Positions 27,576 to 35,359 of a DNA stretch of 64,000 nt are shown here, piece after piece. How positions within the stretch are numbered: position 1 is the stretch's first letter; every line of letters starts with the position of its first letter. The position numbers and the translations under genes are program-made. The notes beneath the pieces are model-generated. The model saw only the letters and a program-made list of their open reading frames with translations, made no database searches and was not told the DNA's origin. Source of the DNA: Exiguobacterium sp. s122 (lineage in GTDB: Bacteria; Bacillota; Bacilli; Exiguobacteriales; Exiguobacteriaceae); NCBI RefSeq assembly GCF_018618475.1, contig NZ_JACSMD010000001.1:1860001-1924000 (forward strand), in the 5' to 3' direction.

Positions 27576-27605
27576 ATTATAAGACTAAGAAAACGCTTTC
27601 ATCTA
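27576..27605 (-). promoter_or_regulatory. lcfA promoter
   Basis: Consensus -10 TATAAT (27576-27581) with TAGATG (27600-27605) as a weak -35 at 18 bp. The spacer is occupied by the cre site. Confidence 0.65.
27588..27601 (-). promoter_or_regulatory. Candidate cre (CcpA) site in the lcfA promoter
   Basis: TGAAAGCGTTTTCT fits TGWAANCGNTNWCA except for the last base. It sits between -35 and -10, so binding would exclude RNA polymerase. Confidence 0.7.
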
Positions 27606-27635
27606 CCCTTTACCCGATAATTTTCAGAAAATATC

Positions 27636-27672
27636 GAAAAAACGTGATTGGATGATGAAATCCAATCACGTT
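27636..27672 (-). terminator. Terminator after the DUF4825 lipoprotein operon
   Basis: A perfect 13-bp stem AACGTGATTGGAT / ATCCAATCACGTT with a GATGAA loop, overlapping the stop codon and followed by a T tract on the minus strand. Confidence 0.9.
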
Positions 27673-28144
27673 AAATGCGTTTAAAATAATCTTCTGTCTG
27701 CGTTTCATTGCCAATCTTTTCATCGAGTCGATGCACCAAGTCTTTCTCCCATTTGATCGTTGAAAAGTCGATGTCGAGCCATGCTTCCATCTCTGGTCGT
27801 GAGAACGCGTACGTCCGATTTGGGAAGGCGAAGCGGACAATTTCGGCGTTTTTAACGAGCGTAAAGTACGTCGCGGCGTTCCGGATGGCGAGCCGCTCTT
27901 GCTCGAGACGTTCGAGCTCTGGATCGTCATAGCGCACCGTCAGACCGTATGGACGTTTCTTCGTCTGCAGTTCAATCGACTTGTAACAATCATGCATCGG
28001 CAAGTTTTGAGCAATCCCCACAACGGCGCTATTGTCGCCGACTTTGGCGCCTTTATACTGGAACGGATTCGTGCGATTTGTTGACGAATCCGCACAACCC
28101 GTCAAGACGAGTAGCAGGGCGAGCAATAGACTGAACCGTTTCAT
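27671..28144 (-). CDS. DUF4825-type lipoprotein
   Basis: 157 aa. A lipoprotein signal peptide with lipobox LTGC, cleavage before Cys17. The mature part begins with FQYKGAKVGDNSAVVGIAQNLP, the pattern of DUF4825 domains; these also occur in anti-sigma and membrane regulator proteins of Firmicutes. Function unknown. AAGGAGG precedes the ATG, 12 nt after the ABC permease stop, so it is the fourth gene of the ytrA-like operon and may be a surface accessory of that transporter. Confidence 0.78.
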   Translation of the reverse strand: MKRFSLLLALLLVLTGCADSSTNRTNPFQYKGAKVGDNSAVVGIAQNLPMHDCYKSIELQTKKRPYGLTVRYDDPELERLEQERLAIRNAATYFTLVKNAEIVRFAFPNRTYAFSRPEMEAWLDIDFSTIKWEKDLVHRLDEKIGNETQTEDYFKRI

Positions 28145-28156
28145 GGGAATGCCTCC

Positions 28157-29287
28157 TTAGGATTTGAGTTGCAAGTTGAAGCGATAAAGCAGGCGTCTCG
28201 CGAGTAAGTGTGCGAGGAAACCGCCAATGATGAAGCCGATCACGTAAAGTATGACACTACTTGGGTATGAGAAGGCCGAGAAAATGATCCCTCCAAGCAT
28301 AGCGAAGCAAATGATCATCACGACATGGACAAGCCAGAGCCAGCCCGTAAACATGAAGAAACGGCCGTTGTTCTCTTGCGGGGCCCGGTTGAACATGAGA
28401 AGACCGAGCGCAAACGTCAACCCGATGAAAAGGAGCGAACTGAGTGGAGCGATTGTCGTGAAGTCACGCCACACAGAATTGTCGGTAAATAAGTTGTATG
28501 TGTCGACGTTCGCGATGTTCACAAGCGGTGACAAAATTCGCATCGGAAGGCTTTCCATTGCGGCCGAGTACCATTCGTACGAGACATATCCTGTAATCAC
28601 TTGAATTGACCCGTTTACTAAAGTCAAAATTCCAATCGGGAACAAAAAGGCAACGATTGACCAGACAACTTGGGAGATCGCCTCGCCTCCGAACGAGCCC
28701 ATCCAAAGTGACAATGTAAACACAGAGATGCCAATTAAGATGACTAAACCAATGACCGCAATCACTTTCAACGTCTCTCCCTCAATCAGGAACGCGTAGC
28801 GTGACAAATGAATCATGATGAGCATAGCTGCCCCACCGATGAGAGAAGAAAGGATGATGCCACTGACGCCGATCAACCATTTAGATATGTACAGCTGGTT
28901 GCGGCTGAATGGGAGCGACATCGAAAAATCGGACATTTGGCTGTTGCGCTCACTGCCAATCAAGACAGAGGCCATCAAGAATCCGAACACAACGTAGAGA
29001 AAGACGACCGTCTCAATCGGTAAGAGTGTTCCTAACTCCCCGATCGCATAACCGACGCCTGGAATTGTCGTGAAGAAATCTTCCGTCTCGAGTGAAGCGA
29101 CGTCACGAGGAATCACCCCGTCATCATACTGGGAAGGATTCTGTTGAATATTTCGAATCTGTTCATCATAAAACTGCATCTCATTGAACACTGGAATCGT
29201 ATAGGCGAGAATCCCGAGCCCGATGAGTAAGATCCATAAGAGCGATACTTGTTTCCAATCTTTCTTTAATAAAACTTTAGACAACAT
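28157..29287 (-). CDS. ABC transporter permease (YtrC/D-like)
   Basis: 376 aa. Topology: one N-terminal membrane helix (residues 17-35), an extracytoplasmic stretch of about 60 residues, then five or six helices, of the ABC-2 type seen in YtrCD and bacitracin-export permeases. An in-frame GTG at 29296 exists, but ATG at 29287 follows AGGAGG by 8 nt. It overlaps the ATPase gene by 11 bases. With that ATPase it should form a membrane exporter or envelope-stress transporter; the substrate is not readable. Confidence 0.82.
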   Translation of the reverse strand: MLSKVLLKKDWKQVSLLWILLIGLGILAYTIPVFNEMQFYDEQIRNIQQNPSQYDDGVIPRDVASLETEDFFTTIPGVGYAIGELGTLLPIETVVFLYVVFGFLMASVLIGSERNSQMSDFSMSLPFSRNQLYISKWLIGVSGIILSSLIGGAAMLIMIHLSRYAFLIEGETLKVIAVIGLVILIGISVFTLSLWMGSFGGEAISQVVWSIVAFLFPIGILTLVNGSIQVITGYVSYEWYSAAMESLPMRILSPLVNIANVDTYNLFTDNSVWRDFTTIAPLSSLLFIGLTFALGLLMFNRAPQENNGRFFMFTGWLWLVHVVMIICFAMLGGIIFSAFSYPSSVILYVIGFIIGGFLAHLLARRLLYRFNLQLKS

Positions 29288-30158
29288 TCGCCTCACCTCC
29301 TAATTGGACACGGAACACGTCTTCTAGCGACATCGGAATCTCTTCGACGAGCATCGGCTTGTAGCTGTCGACAAACGCCTCAAGTTCATCCGAGCGCTCA
29401 CGTGCCATGAATAGAACGACGCGGCCGGTCACGCTCAAAATTTCGATATCTTTTCGTTCAAGCAGTTCGACCGGCACCTCGTCTTGGAAAACGACTTGCC
29501 ACTTCACGCTCAAGGCACGTGCCTCTTCAAGCGTCATGACGGCCTTGACTCGACCCTTCTCAATCATGACGACCCGGTCCGCGATTCGCTCGAGCTCGTG
29601 CAACTGATGGCTTGAGACGATGATTGAACAATCACGCTGCTCGATTTGCGTGATCATGAGCTTCAACACGTCACTTTTCGCGACGACGTCGAGTCCGTCT
29701 GTCGGCTCATCGAGTAAATAGTATTTTGCCTGTACGGCGAACGCGAGCGACAGTGTCACCATCGCCTTCTGACCTTTTGAGAGCTGACGAATTTTCTTAT
29801 TTTCAATGTTGTAACGCGTGAGCGTTTCTCTAAACGTCGAGCGGTTGAACGACGGATAAATCGATTCGTATAAAGCTGCCGCTTCATTCACCGTATAGTG
29901 CTTCAGTGCATCGGCCGAGTCGGGCACGAAGATGACGTCCCGCTTCAATTCAGGTGCATGGAAAATACTCGATTTTCCATATAAGACGTCTCCAGTGTCC
30001 GGTCGGATAATCCCGACCATCGTCCGGAGGAGTGTCGTTTTGCCGGCCCCGTTCCGTCCGACGAGCGCGACAATTTCACCACGATGGACCGTAAAGTCGA
30101 CCCCGTCGAGCACAGTCTGTCGATCAATTTTCTTCGTTAGTTGCTGGACTGTCAGCAT
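29277..30158 (-). CDS. ABC transporter ATP-binding protein (YtrB-like)
   Basis: 293 aa. Walker A GRNGAGKT (residues 34-41), Q-loop region, a degenerate signature QLSKGQKAM in place of LSGGQ, Walker B YYLLDEPTDGLD and switch His in SSHQLHELE. The C-terminal 80 residues are a small accessory domain. LSKGQ is the usual signature variant of the YtrB/BcrA-type ATPases. It starts within the last 35 bases of the GntR gene, so regulator and transporter are one transcript. Confidence 0.88.
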   Translation of the reverse strand: MLTVQQLTKKIDRQTVLDGVDFTVHRGEIVALVGRNGAGKTTLLRTMVGIIRPDTGDVLYGKSSIFHAPELKRDVIFVPDSADALKHYTVNEAAALYESIYPSFNRSTFRETLTRYNIENKKIRQLSKGQKAMVTLSLAFAVQAKYYLLDEPTDGLDVVAKSDVLKLMITQIEQRDCSIIVSSHQLHELERIADRVVMIEKGRVKAVMTLEEARALSVKWQVVFQDEVPVELLERKDIEILSVTGRVVLFMARERSDELEAFVDSYKPMLVEEIPMSLEDVFRVQLGGEANVV

Positions 30159-30534
30159 GGCTCTCCCCTACTTTCTTATATTCCGTCTCGAACAACGTGA
30201 CCGCCTCGTCAAACGAGACGTTCGCGTAGTGGCAATCGATGGCGAGTTTTTGAATGGCTACAACGACCGGTCCGCGCGAAGCGTCTTGATCGACCCAATC
30301 TTTTGACACGAACGTGCCACGACCGCGATGCATCTCGAGCAACCCGAGACGCTCGAGCTCCTGATACGCCTTACTGACTGTATTCGGATTGATGACGAGA
30401 TCGGTCGCAAGTTCGCGTACCGACATGACCTTGTCCCCGGGCCGTAAAATACCCCGAATGACGAGCGCTTTCGTCTGATTTACGATTTGTTCATATAAAG
30501 GTTCCGAACTTTTCATATCCATATTGTAAAGCAA
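30124..30534 (-). CDS. GntR family regulator (YtrA subfamily)
   Basis: 136 aa. Winged helix at residues 12-75 (PLYEQIVNQTKALVIRG, LRPGDKVMSVRELATDLVINPNTVSKAYQELERLGL, cited in part) and the short YtrA-type effector tail. YtrA proteins repress their own ABC transporter operon and respond to cell-wall antibiotics. The start is taken as TTG at 30534 because GAGGGTG lies seven bases before; ATG codons at 30522 and 30516 are the alternatives. Heads a four-gene operon with its own promoter and palindrome. Confidence 0.88.
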   Translation of the reverse strand: MLYNMDMKSSEPLYEQIVNQTKALVIRGILRPGDKVMSVRELATDLVINPNTVSKAYQELERLGLLEMHRGRGTFVSKDWVDQDASRGPVVVAIQKLAIDCHYANVSFDEAVTLFETEYKKVGESHADSPATNEEN

Positions 30535-30570
30535 TGGCTCACACCCTCTCCTTTTATCCTTTATAAGTGT

Positions 30571-30599
30571 ATTATACGTACTAGTACACGTAAGTGCAA
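30571..30599 (-). promoter_or_regulatory. ytrA-like promoter with palindromic operator
   Basis: -35 TTGCAC (30594-30599), a 17-bp spacer and consensus -10 TATAAT (30571-30576). The spacer contains the perfect palindrome GTACTAGTAC (30578-30587), and GTGTA / TACAC arms flank it, as expected of an autoregulated GntR promoter. Confidence 0.78.
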
Positions 30600-30713
30600 T
30601 AGTTATTTGAGGGCATCTTTAGTTTACAGTGAATTGGAAATAATTTGTATACGCCTTTAGACCGAGACGCAGTCGGACTTTTCGGGTACATTGAAGGAGA
30701 GGTGAACGTAGAT

Positions 30714-31460
30714 ATGAAAAAAAGATTGTTAATTGGTGCAGCTGGCCTTGTTTTAGTCGGTTCGATGTATGGACGTGGTGAAGCGACGGAACGGTATGAG
30801 ACGTATGTTTACGACACGTATGGAGAGAACGTCGAGGTGGACGTGTCACGTGATTGGAAGATGGCGAACTTTAAAGCGACGTTCGAACTCAAACGCCCTC
30901 CGCTCCAAGGCACGTATCACGCCCGGACGTACGGTGACGGGACAATCCATGACGACGTGATGTCGACCTACTGGGTACAAGAAGCAGAGTCGACGGTGCA
31001 TGCCCGACTCGTCGACGCAAATGCCTTGACGGAAGCGGAGACAGTGCGCGCGACCGTGTTCGATGGTGCCGGACGTGGACAAATGATTGAAACGATGCCG
31101 GCGACATCGATTTTCGAACTGAATCCCGAGCGATATTTAGGTGTCGCGATCATGTTGTACGAGGCGTGGGACAATACGGACGAGCAAAAGCGACGCGTCC
31201 TCGATATCATCCGTCTGCTCGAGGACGATGTGAGGTCGATCCACTTTTCGTTCGACGCGACGCCGGATGAAGATGATGACTTCACGGAGCGCTATTTGAA
31301 CGTGACGCAAAACGGACGCGATGGGGAGCCTTCGTTTGCCTCGCTTCAAACGATTGACGACTTGAATGATTACGACCGGCTATATGGATTCGACGAGGCA
31401 ACGTTCATCACGGAATATCGGTTCGACGGAACAACGATTGATCGGGAAACGGCCGACTGA
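30714..31460 (+). CDS. Secreted protein of unknown function
   Basis: 248 aa. A Lys-rich start and hydrophobic segment (MKKRLLIGAAGLVLVGSMYG) form a signal peptide or anchor; no lipobox. The mature part is acidic, mixed alpha/beta, without a motif I recognise. The open frame begins at 30645, but ATG at 30714 has GAGGTG nine bases upstream and the signal peptide. TTTACA and TGTATA about 70-100 bp before are a possible promoter. Isolated, between the divergent ytrA-like operon and the marR unit. Probably envelope-associated. Confidence 0.7.
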   Translation: MKKRLLIGAAGLVLVGSMYGRGEATERYETYVYDTYGENVEVDVSRDWKMANFKATFELKRPPLQGTYHARTYGDGTIHDDVMSTYWVQEAESTVHARLVDANALTEAETVRATVFDGAGRGQMIETMPATSIFELNPERYLGVAIMLYEAWDNTDEQKRRVLDIIRLLEDDVRSIHFSFDATPDEDDDFTERYLNVTQNGRDGEPSFASLQTIDDLNDYDRLYGFDEATFITEYRFDGTTIDRETAD

Positions 31461-31478
31461 GCCGATTATATCGGGTCA

Positions 31479-31507
31479 GAGTCGCCTCACTTTACAAGGG
31501 GCGACTC
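31479..31507. repeat. Inverted repeat enclosing the marR -35 box
   Basis: GAGTCGCC (31479-31486) and GGCGACTC (31500-31507), a perfect 8-bp dyad. The marR -35 box TTTACA lies in its 13-base loop. No T tract follows, so it does not look like a terminator. Confidence 0.7.
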
Positions 31508-31519
31508 GCCTGCTATCAT
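31491..31519 (+). promoter_or_regulatory. marR-nitroreductase operon promoter
   Basis: -35 TTTACA (31491-31496), a 17-bp spacer and -10 TATCAT (31514-31519). Confidence 0.75.
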
Positions 31520-31546
31520 TTGACAAGTCAACGATTGATTCGTCAA
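31520..31546 (+). promoter_or_regulatory. Tandem MarR operators
   Basis: Two 12-bp dyads, TTGACAAGTCAA (31520-31531) and TTGATTCGTCAA (31535-31546), separated by three bases, directly after the -10 box. The arms TTGA / TCAA are shared. This layout suits autoregulation by the MarR protein encoded next. Confidence 0.75.
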
Positions 31547-31565
31547 ATGAGAAAGGTGGGACGCC

Positions 31566-31973
31566 ATGGAATTACGTGATGTGAGCCGATTGCTCTATCA
31601 AATCAAACTCGCCGATCAGCGTGTCGCGACTGCATTCGAGACAGAGACGGGCTTTAGCCTGACCCGTTACGAGATGCTTATGGTCGTCGGCGAGAAAGGC
31701 GTCTGCTCACAAAGTGAGATTAAAGACGCAATGAAGATCGACAACGCCGCCGTGACGCGGCACCTGAAAATCCTTGAAGACAAAGGCTACGTCTTGCGGG
31801 AACGCAATACTGCGAACCATCGTGAAGTATTCGTTCGCTTGACCGATGACGCGGCGCACGCCTTACAGACGTGTGAGCGAAATCATGACACTTCAAGTCA
31901 CGTGATGAGCGTGTTGTCGGATGACGAGATGGCACAGCTGTCCGTATTATTAAAAAAATTAAACCAAGTCTAA
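31566..31973 (+). CDS. MarR family transcriptional regulator (MhqR-like)
   Basis: 135 aa. Winged helix-turn-helix at residues 30-95 (CSQSEIKDAMKIDNAAVTRHLKILEDKGYV, cited in part; wing RERNTANHREVFVRLT). Cys47 and a second cysteine near residue 100 could sense electrophiles, but that is inference. AAAGGTGGG precedes ATG at 31566. First gene of an operon with a nitroreductase, an ABM monooxygenase and a DUF1304 protein. B. subtilis MhqR similarly controls an azoreductase, a nitroreductase and dioxygenases against quinones. Confidence 0.88.
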   Translation: MELRDVSRLLYQIKLADQRVATAFETETGFSLTRYEMLMVVGEKGVCSQSEIKDAMKIDNAAVTRHLKILEDKGYVLRERNTANHREVFVRLTDDAAHALQTCERNHDTSSHVMSVLSDDEMAQLSVLLKKLNQV

Positions 31974-31996
31974 TAGAGAGAAAGAGGAGATTCCCA

Positions 31997-32635
31997 ATGG
32001 CAACTACATTCCAAAACGATACATTTGAAGACGTCGTACTCGGTCGTAAATCGATTCGTGTGTACGATGAGAACGTTAAAATCTCACAATTAGAAATGCT
32101 CGAGATGATTCAAGAAGCGACGACCGCCCCATCTTCGGTCAACATGCAACCATGGCGCTTCGTCGTCGTCGAAAGCCCAGAAGCAAAAGAGACGCTCAAA
32201 CCGCTCATCCGCTTCAACGTCCGCCAAAACGATACGTCGGCTGCGATGGTGCTTATCTTCGGTGACATGGAATGTTACGAATATGGTGAACAGATTTACG
32301 ACCAAGCCGTCGCAGAAGGAAAAATGCCACAAGACGTGCGCGACCAACAACTCGCCGCGATTCTTCCGTACTACAAAAACTTATCGAAACAAGAGATGAA
32401 CGATATCGTCAAAATCGACTCGAGCCTTGCTGCGATGCAGTTCATGCTTGTCGCTCGTGCCCACGGTTACGATACGAACCCAATCGGCGGTTTTGAAAAA
32501 GACAAGCTCGCAGAAGCGTTCGGTTTAGACAAAGACCGTTACGTACCCGTCATGATTCTCTCGGTCGGTAAAGCTGCAGAAGAAGGCTACCAATCAGTCC
32601 GCCTTGACGCGGAGACAATCACAAACTTCAAATAA
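31997..32635 (+). CDS. Nitroreductase family protein (MhqN/YodC-like)
   Basis: 212 aa. FMN-dependent NAD(P)H oxidoreductase of the nitroreductase fold. Seen: GRKSIRVYDENVKI (FMN phosphate-binding RxS), PSSVNMQPWRFVVV, and the C-terminal SLAAMQFMLVARAHGYDTNPIGGF segment. Expected to reduce quinones or nitro compounds by two electrons in the cytoplasm. AGAGGAG precedes ATG at 31997, 23 nt after the marR stop. Its control by the MarR gene at the head of the operon suggests induction by an electrophile. Confidence 0.9.
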   Translation: MATTFQNDTFEDVVLGRKSIRVYDENVKISQLEMLEMIQEATTAPSSVNMQPWRFVVVESPEAKETLKPLIRFNVRQNDTSAAMVLIFGDMECYEYGEQIYDQAVAEGKMPQDVRDQQLAAILPYYKNLSKQEMNDIVKIDSSLAAMQFMLVARAHGYDTNPIGGFEKDKLAEAFGLDKDRYVPVMILSVGKAAEEGYQSVRLDAETITNFK

Positions 32636-32649
32636 TCGGAGGGTTTACG

Positions 32650-32943
32650 ATGATTTTAGTCAATGCCATCTTTGACGTAAAAGAAATGGAGTTCGACAAC
32701 TTCTTAACGGATATTAACAAATTAATCGACTCGTCAAAACAAGAAGCCGGTTGCTTAAGCTATGAGCTTTTCCAATCGACGACGTCCGAGAATCGGTTCG
32801 TCATGATTGAAAATTGGGCCGATCAAGCAGCGATCGAGCAACACAACCAGAACCCGGACCTCATCGCCTTTGCCCAAAACGTCGGTAACTACGTGACGGC
32901 GAAACCGGTGCTCCATGTGACGGAAGTCGCGACAGGAAACTGA
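32650..32943 (+). CDS. Antibiotic biosynthesis monooxygenase (ABM) domain protein
   Basis: 97 aa. A single ferredoxin-like ABM domain: SSKQEAGCLSYELFQS, then RFVMIENWADQAAIEQHNQ and the C-terminal KPVLHVTEVA strand are the YgiN-type quinol monooxygenase pattern. Likely dimeric and cofactorless; it oxidises quinols or detoxifies aromatic products. CGGAGGG precedes ATG at 32650, 14 nt after the nitroreductase stop. Pairing with a nitroreductase points to quinone handling. Confidence 0.88.
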   Translation: MILVNAIFDVKEMEFDNFLTDINKLIDSSKQEAGCLSYELFQSTTSENRFVMIENWADQAAIEQHNQNPDLIAFAQNVGNYVTAKPVLHVTEVATGN

Positions 32944-32944
32944 C

Positions 32945-33301
32945 ATGTCTTGGCTCACGTTAAGTCTCGGTACACTCGTCGCGCTCGAATTCTTCTACAT
33001 CCTCTATTTAGAGACGTTCGCCACCCGTTCCAAAACGACGGCACGCGTCTTTAACATGACGGAACAAGAGCTCGCGCGTGACTCGGTGACGGTACTGTTC
33101 AAAAACCAAGGCGTCTATAATGGCTTGATCGGTGTCGGCTTGTTGTACGGATTGTTCGTGAGCCAGTCGGTCGAAATCGTCACGATGATTCTCCTTTATA
33201 TCGTGCTCGTCGCTTTGTACGGGAGTGTAACAAGCAACAAAAAAATCATTCTCACCCAAGGCGGATTGGCAATTTTGACGCTGTTGTCGATGTTGTGGTG
33301 A
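32945..33301 (+). CDS. DUF1304 integral membrane protein
   Basis: 118 aa with four membrane helices: residues 3-23, 50-70, 74-94 and 98-117. The segment FYILYLETFATRSKTTARVFNM followed by NQGVYNGLIGVGLLYG is the DUF1304 signature (quoted in part). Function unknown; members often sit beside nitroreductases and MarR regulators. It starts one base after the ABM stop, so translation is tightly linked. Last gene of the operon before a strong bidirectional terminator. Confidence 0.85.
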   Translation: MSWLTLSLGTLVALEFFYILYLETFATRSKTTARVFNMTEQELARDSVTVLFKNQGVYNGLIGVGLLYGLFVSQSVEIVTMILLYIVLVALYGSVTSNKKIILTQGGLAILTLLSMLW

Positions 33302-33305
33302 AATC

Positions 33306-33346
33306 AAAAAGTTCTCCCTCCAAGGAATTGGAAGGAGAACTTTTTT
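33306..33346. terminator. Bidirectional terminator between DUF1304 and the YtkA-like gene
   Basis: AAAAAGTTCTCC / GGAGAACTTTTTT stem with a 16-base loop and A/T tracts on both sides, between convergent units. Confidence 0.9.
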
Positions 33347-33803
33347 AATGGTGCGGTTCCGTTACGGCTTCAACCGGTGCAGCCCCTTCATACAAGGCCG
33401 CCCATTCGACTTCCGTCAATTCACCGACGATAAACTGCTTCGCCGGAAAAATCGTCGACCCGTCCGCCTGTGCGTGAACACGGGCGAGATACAGTCCGTC
33501 TTCTTTAAGCGACGTCGTCAATTCGTACGTCCGTTCCCCGACTTGAATCGCTTCTTGCATTCCATACGACAACGTCCCGTCCTTCTTTTGCAGTTCGAGA
33601 TGGACGAAGTCCGGTGCGTCTTCATTGAGCGTAATCTCGAACGTGACCGGTTCCCCGGGCGTGATGTCGTCCGGAACCGTCACGGTTGCCTCGAGCGGGG
33701 TTTCTTGTTTATAGCGTGCAGTCGCTTCCGGATCGACCGAGCAACCTGCCAACGCTATCGTTACGATGAGACTTGTGAGGATTCTAGCCGTTTTCCATTT
33801 CAT
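33345..33803 (-). CDS. YtkA-like domain lipoprotein
   Basis: 152 aa. Signal peptide with lipobox LAGC (Cys about residue 22), then an immunoglobulin-like beta domain of the YtkA/FixH type (TVPDDITPGEPVTFEITL, GLYLARVHAQ). Predicted to be anchored on the outer face of the membrane. The open frame extends to 34010 through the neighbour; ATG at 33803 has GGGGTGATACGA upstream and begins the signal peptide. Five nt after the PepSY gene stop. Such pairs accompany metal or heme transport; no direct evidence of the metal here. Confidence 0.82.
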   Translation of the reverse strand: MKWKTARILTSLIVTIALAGCSVDPEATARYKQETPLEATVTVPDDITPGEPVTFEITLNEDAPDFVHLELQKKDGTLSYGMQEAIQVGERTYELTTSLKEDGLYLARVHAQADGSTIFPAKQFIVGELTEVEWAALYEGAAPVEAVTEPHH

Positions 33804-33808
33804 TCGTA

Positions 33809-35155
33809 TCACCCCGCATTCAAATAGCGCTGTAATCTCGACGAGCGTCGGACGACGAGCCAATCGAGTAATGCGACGAAGAGAAGAGATAACCCGACAA
33901 GAGGGAAGACGATCCCGAAGCCGACAAGCAAGACGAGAAAGACGTTCCGCCGTGCGTTCGATGGCGCGGACGGTGCCCCGCTCTTCGCGTTCGGTTTCCG
34001 TGAATACCATAAGTACGCCCCGCTCACGACGACAAGCACGACACCGAGGCAGATTATCAAGCTCATCACCTGATTGAAGAGGCCGAACTGCGTCCCTTTA
34101 TGAAGCGTGATCCCGAGCGCGACGGCCTTCCCGACGATGCCGTAATGGTCGTAGCGATAATCGGCGAGCACCGCGCCAGAATATTGGTCGAGGTGAATCG
34201 TCGCTTCGTCTTGAGCCCTGTCCGGATAAGCCGACAACGTGTAGACGCCGTCTGCCATGCTCGGAATGCTAATCGTGTAGCTCGGGTCCATCCCGACCGT
34301 GTCCGCGATGTGCTCGACTTGGTCGAGCGAAAGCGGAACGTAACCGGCGACGACGGAGTTCGGGACCGGGAGCGTCTCCGCTGCCCATGGGACGTCGGCG
34401 ACATCCTCGGACTTCACGTTTGAAGTCGGTGCCTCCCCACCCCAAATCGACGGTGGATACCCGACACCAGCGTTCGTCGCGATGGATTGGAAGTTCGCGC
34501 CCCAAAAGCCGGACCAAGGGAGACCCGTTAAGACGAGGAACAAGAGGCCCGCCGTCACCCAAAATCCTGGGACGACATGCAGGTCACGCCGCAACATCCG
34601 TTTCCCTTTTCGGAGACGTGGATAAATCGTCCCCGATGCCTGTAAACCGTTACGTGGCCAAAATAGATAGAGTCCCGTCGCCATCAAGACGATCGTCCAA
34701 CAGGCGACGAGCTCGACGATGCGGTCACCGAGCGTCCCCATCATTAGTTCGCCGTGGATGACCTCGACTTGGCTCATGAACCGGTCCGCGTTCAGTTGCG
34801 ACCCGATCACTTCCCCGCTATACGGGTCGACAAATACTGTCGTCGCCCCTTCTTCCGTCATCACACGGAATTCGCTTGAACGGTCCGCCGTCTCACCCGG
34901 TCGATACCGTGTGATTGGAGTATCCGGATATTCGGCTTGGACCCGATTCAGTAGCTCCGTCGCGCTTAACCGTTCCCCGCTCGGCTCGACTTGATAGTAG
35001 TCGGCGTAGAGAATTTGCTCGATTTGTGGTTTGAATAAATAAACGGCTCCCGTTACTGCAAGCACCAATAAGAACGGTGCGATGATGAGTCCAGCGTACA
35101 GGTGCCAGCGCCAAACGGCACGGTACCAGTCACGCCCTGATGAAGATGATTTCAC
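33809..35155 (-). CDS. PepSY-associated TM (PiuB-like) membrane protein
   Basis: 448 aa. Membrane helices near residues 20-40, 145-165, 190-215, 350-370 and 405-430, with PepSY domains in the outer loops (AEYPDTPITRYRPG, VFVDPYSGEVIGSQ). The N-terminal motif WYRAVWRWHLYAGLIIAPFLLVLAVTGAVYLF is typical of PepSY_TM / PiuB iron-regulated membrane proteins (quoted in part). Start is GTG at 35155 with GGGGGAA before it. Operon with the YtkA-like lipoprotein. A role in iron or copper reduction or uptake is inferred from the family. No Fur box was seen. Confidence 0.85.
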   Translation of the reverse strand: MKSSSSGRDWYRAVWRWHLYAGLIIAPFLLVLAVTGAVYLFKPQIEQILYADYYQVEPSGERLSATELLNRVQAEYPDTPITRYRPGETADRSSEFRVMTEEGATTVFVDPYSGEVIGSQLNADRFMSQVEVIHGELMMGTLGDRIVELVACWTIVLMATGLYLFWPRNGLQASGTIYPRLRKGKRMLRRDLHVVPGFWVTAGLLFLVLTGLPWSGFWGANFQSIATNAGVGYPPSIWGGEAPTSNVKSEDVADVPWAAETLPVPNSVVAGYVPLSLDQVEHIADTVGMDPSYTISIPSMADGVYTLSAYPDRAQDEATIHLDQYSGAVLADYRYDHYGIVGKAVALGITLHKGTQFGLFNQVMSLIICLGVVLVVVSGAYLWYSRKPNAKSGAPSAPSNARRNVFLVLLVGFGIVFPLVGLSLLFVALLDWLVVRRSSRLQRYLNAG

Positions 35156-35359
35156 GAATGATTCCCCCGGTTATGTAATGTGTCCAATATGTGAACAACA
35201 TAATTGTACGCACTCACACTTTTTGTGACCGCTTACTTTGTGGCTGTTATTTGTCAATATGAAGAAATAAATATGAAATTCGATTCATCAGAATCACACA
35301 ACTGTATGTAAAAGGGTATATGAGGGGGGTTGTAAAATAGCGAAAGCGAGGTGATGTAC

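Noticed and set aside
33803-34010. N-terminal extension of the YtkA-like gene
   Set aside because: It runs antiparallel to nothing but inside the PepSY gene, has no ribosome site, and the signal peptide starts at 33803.
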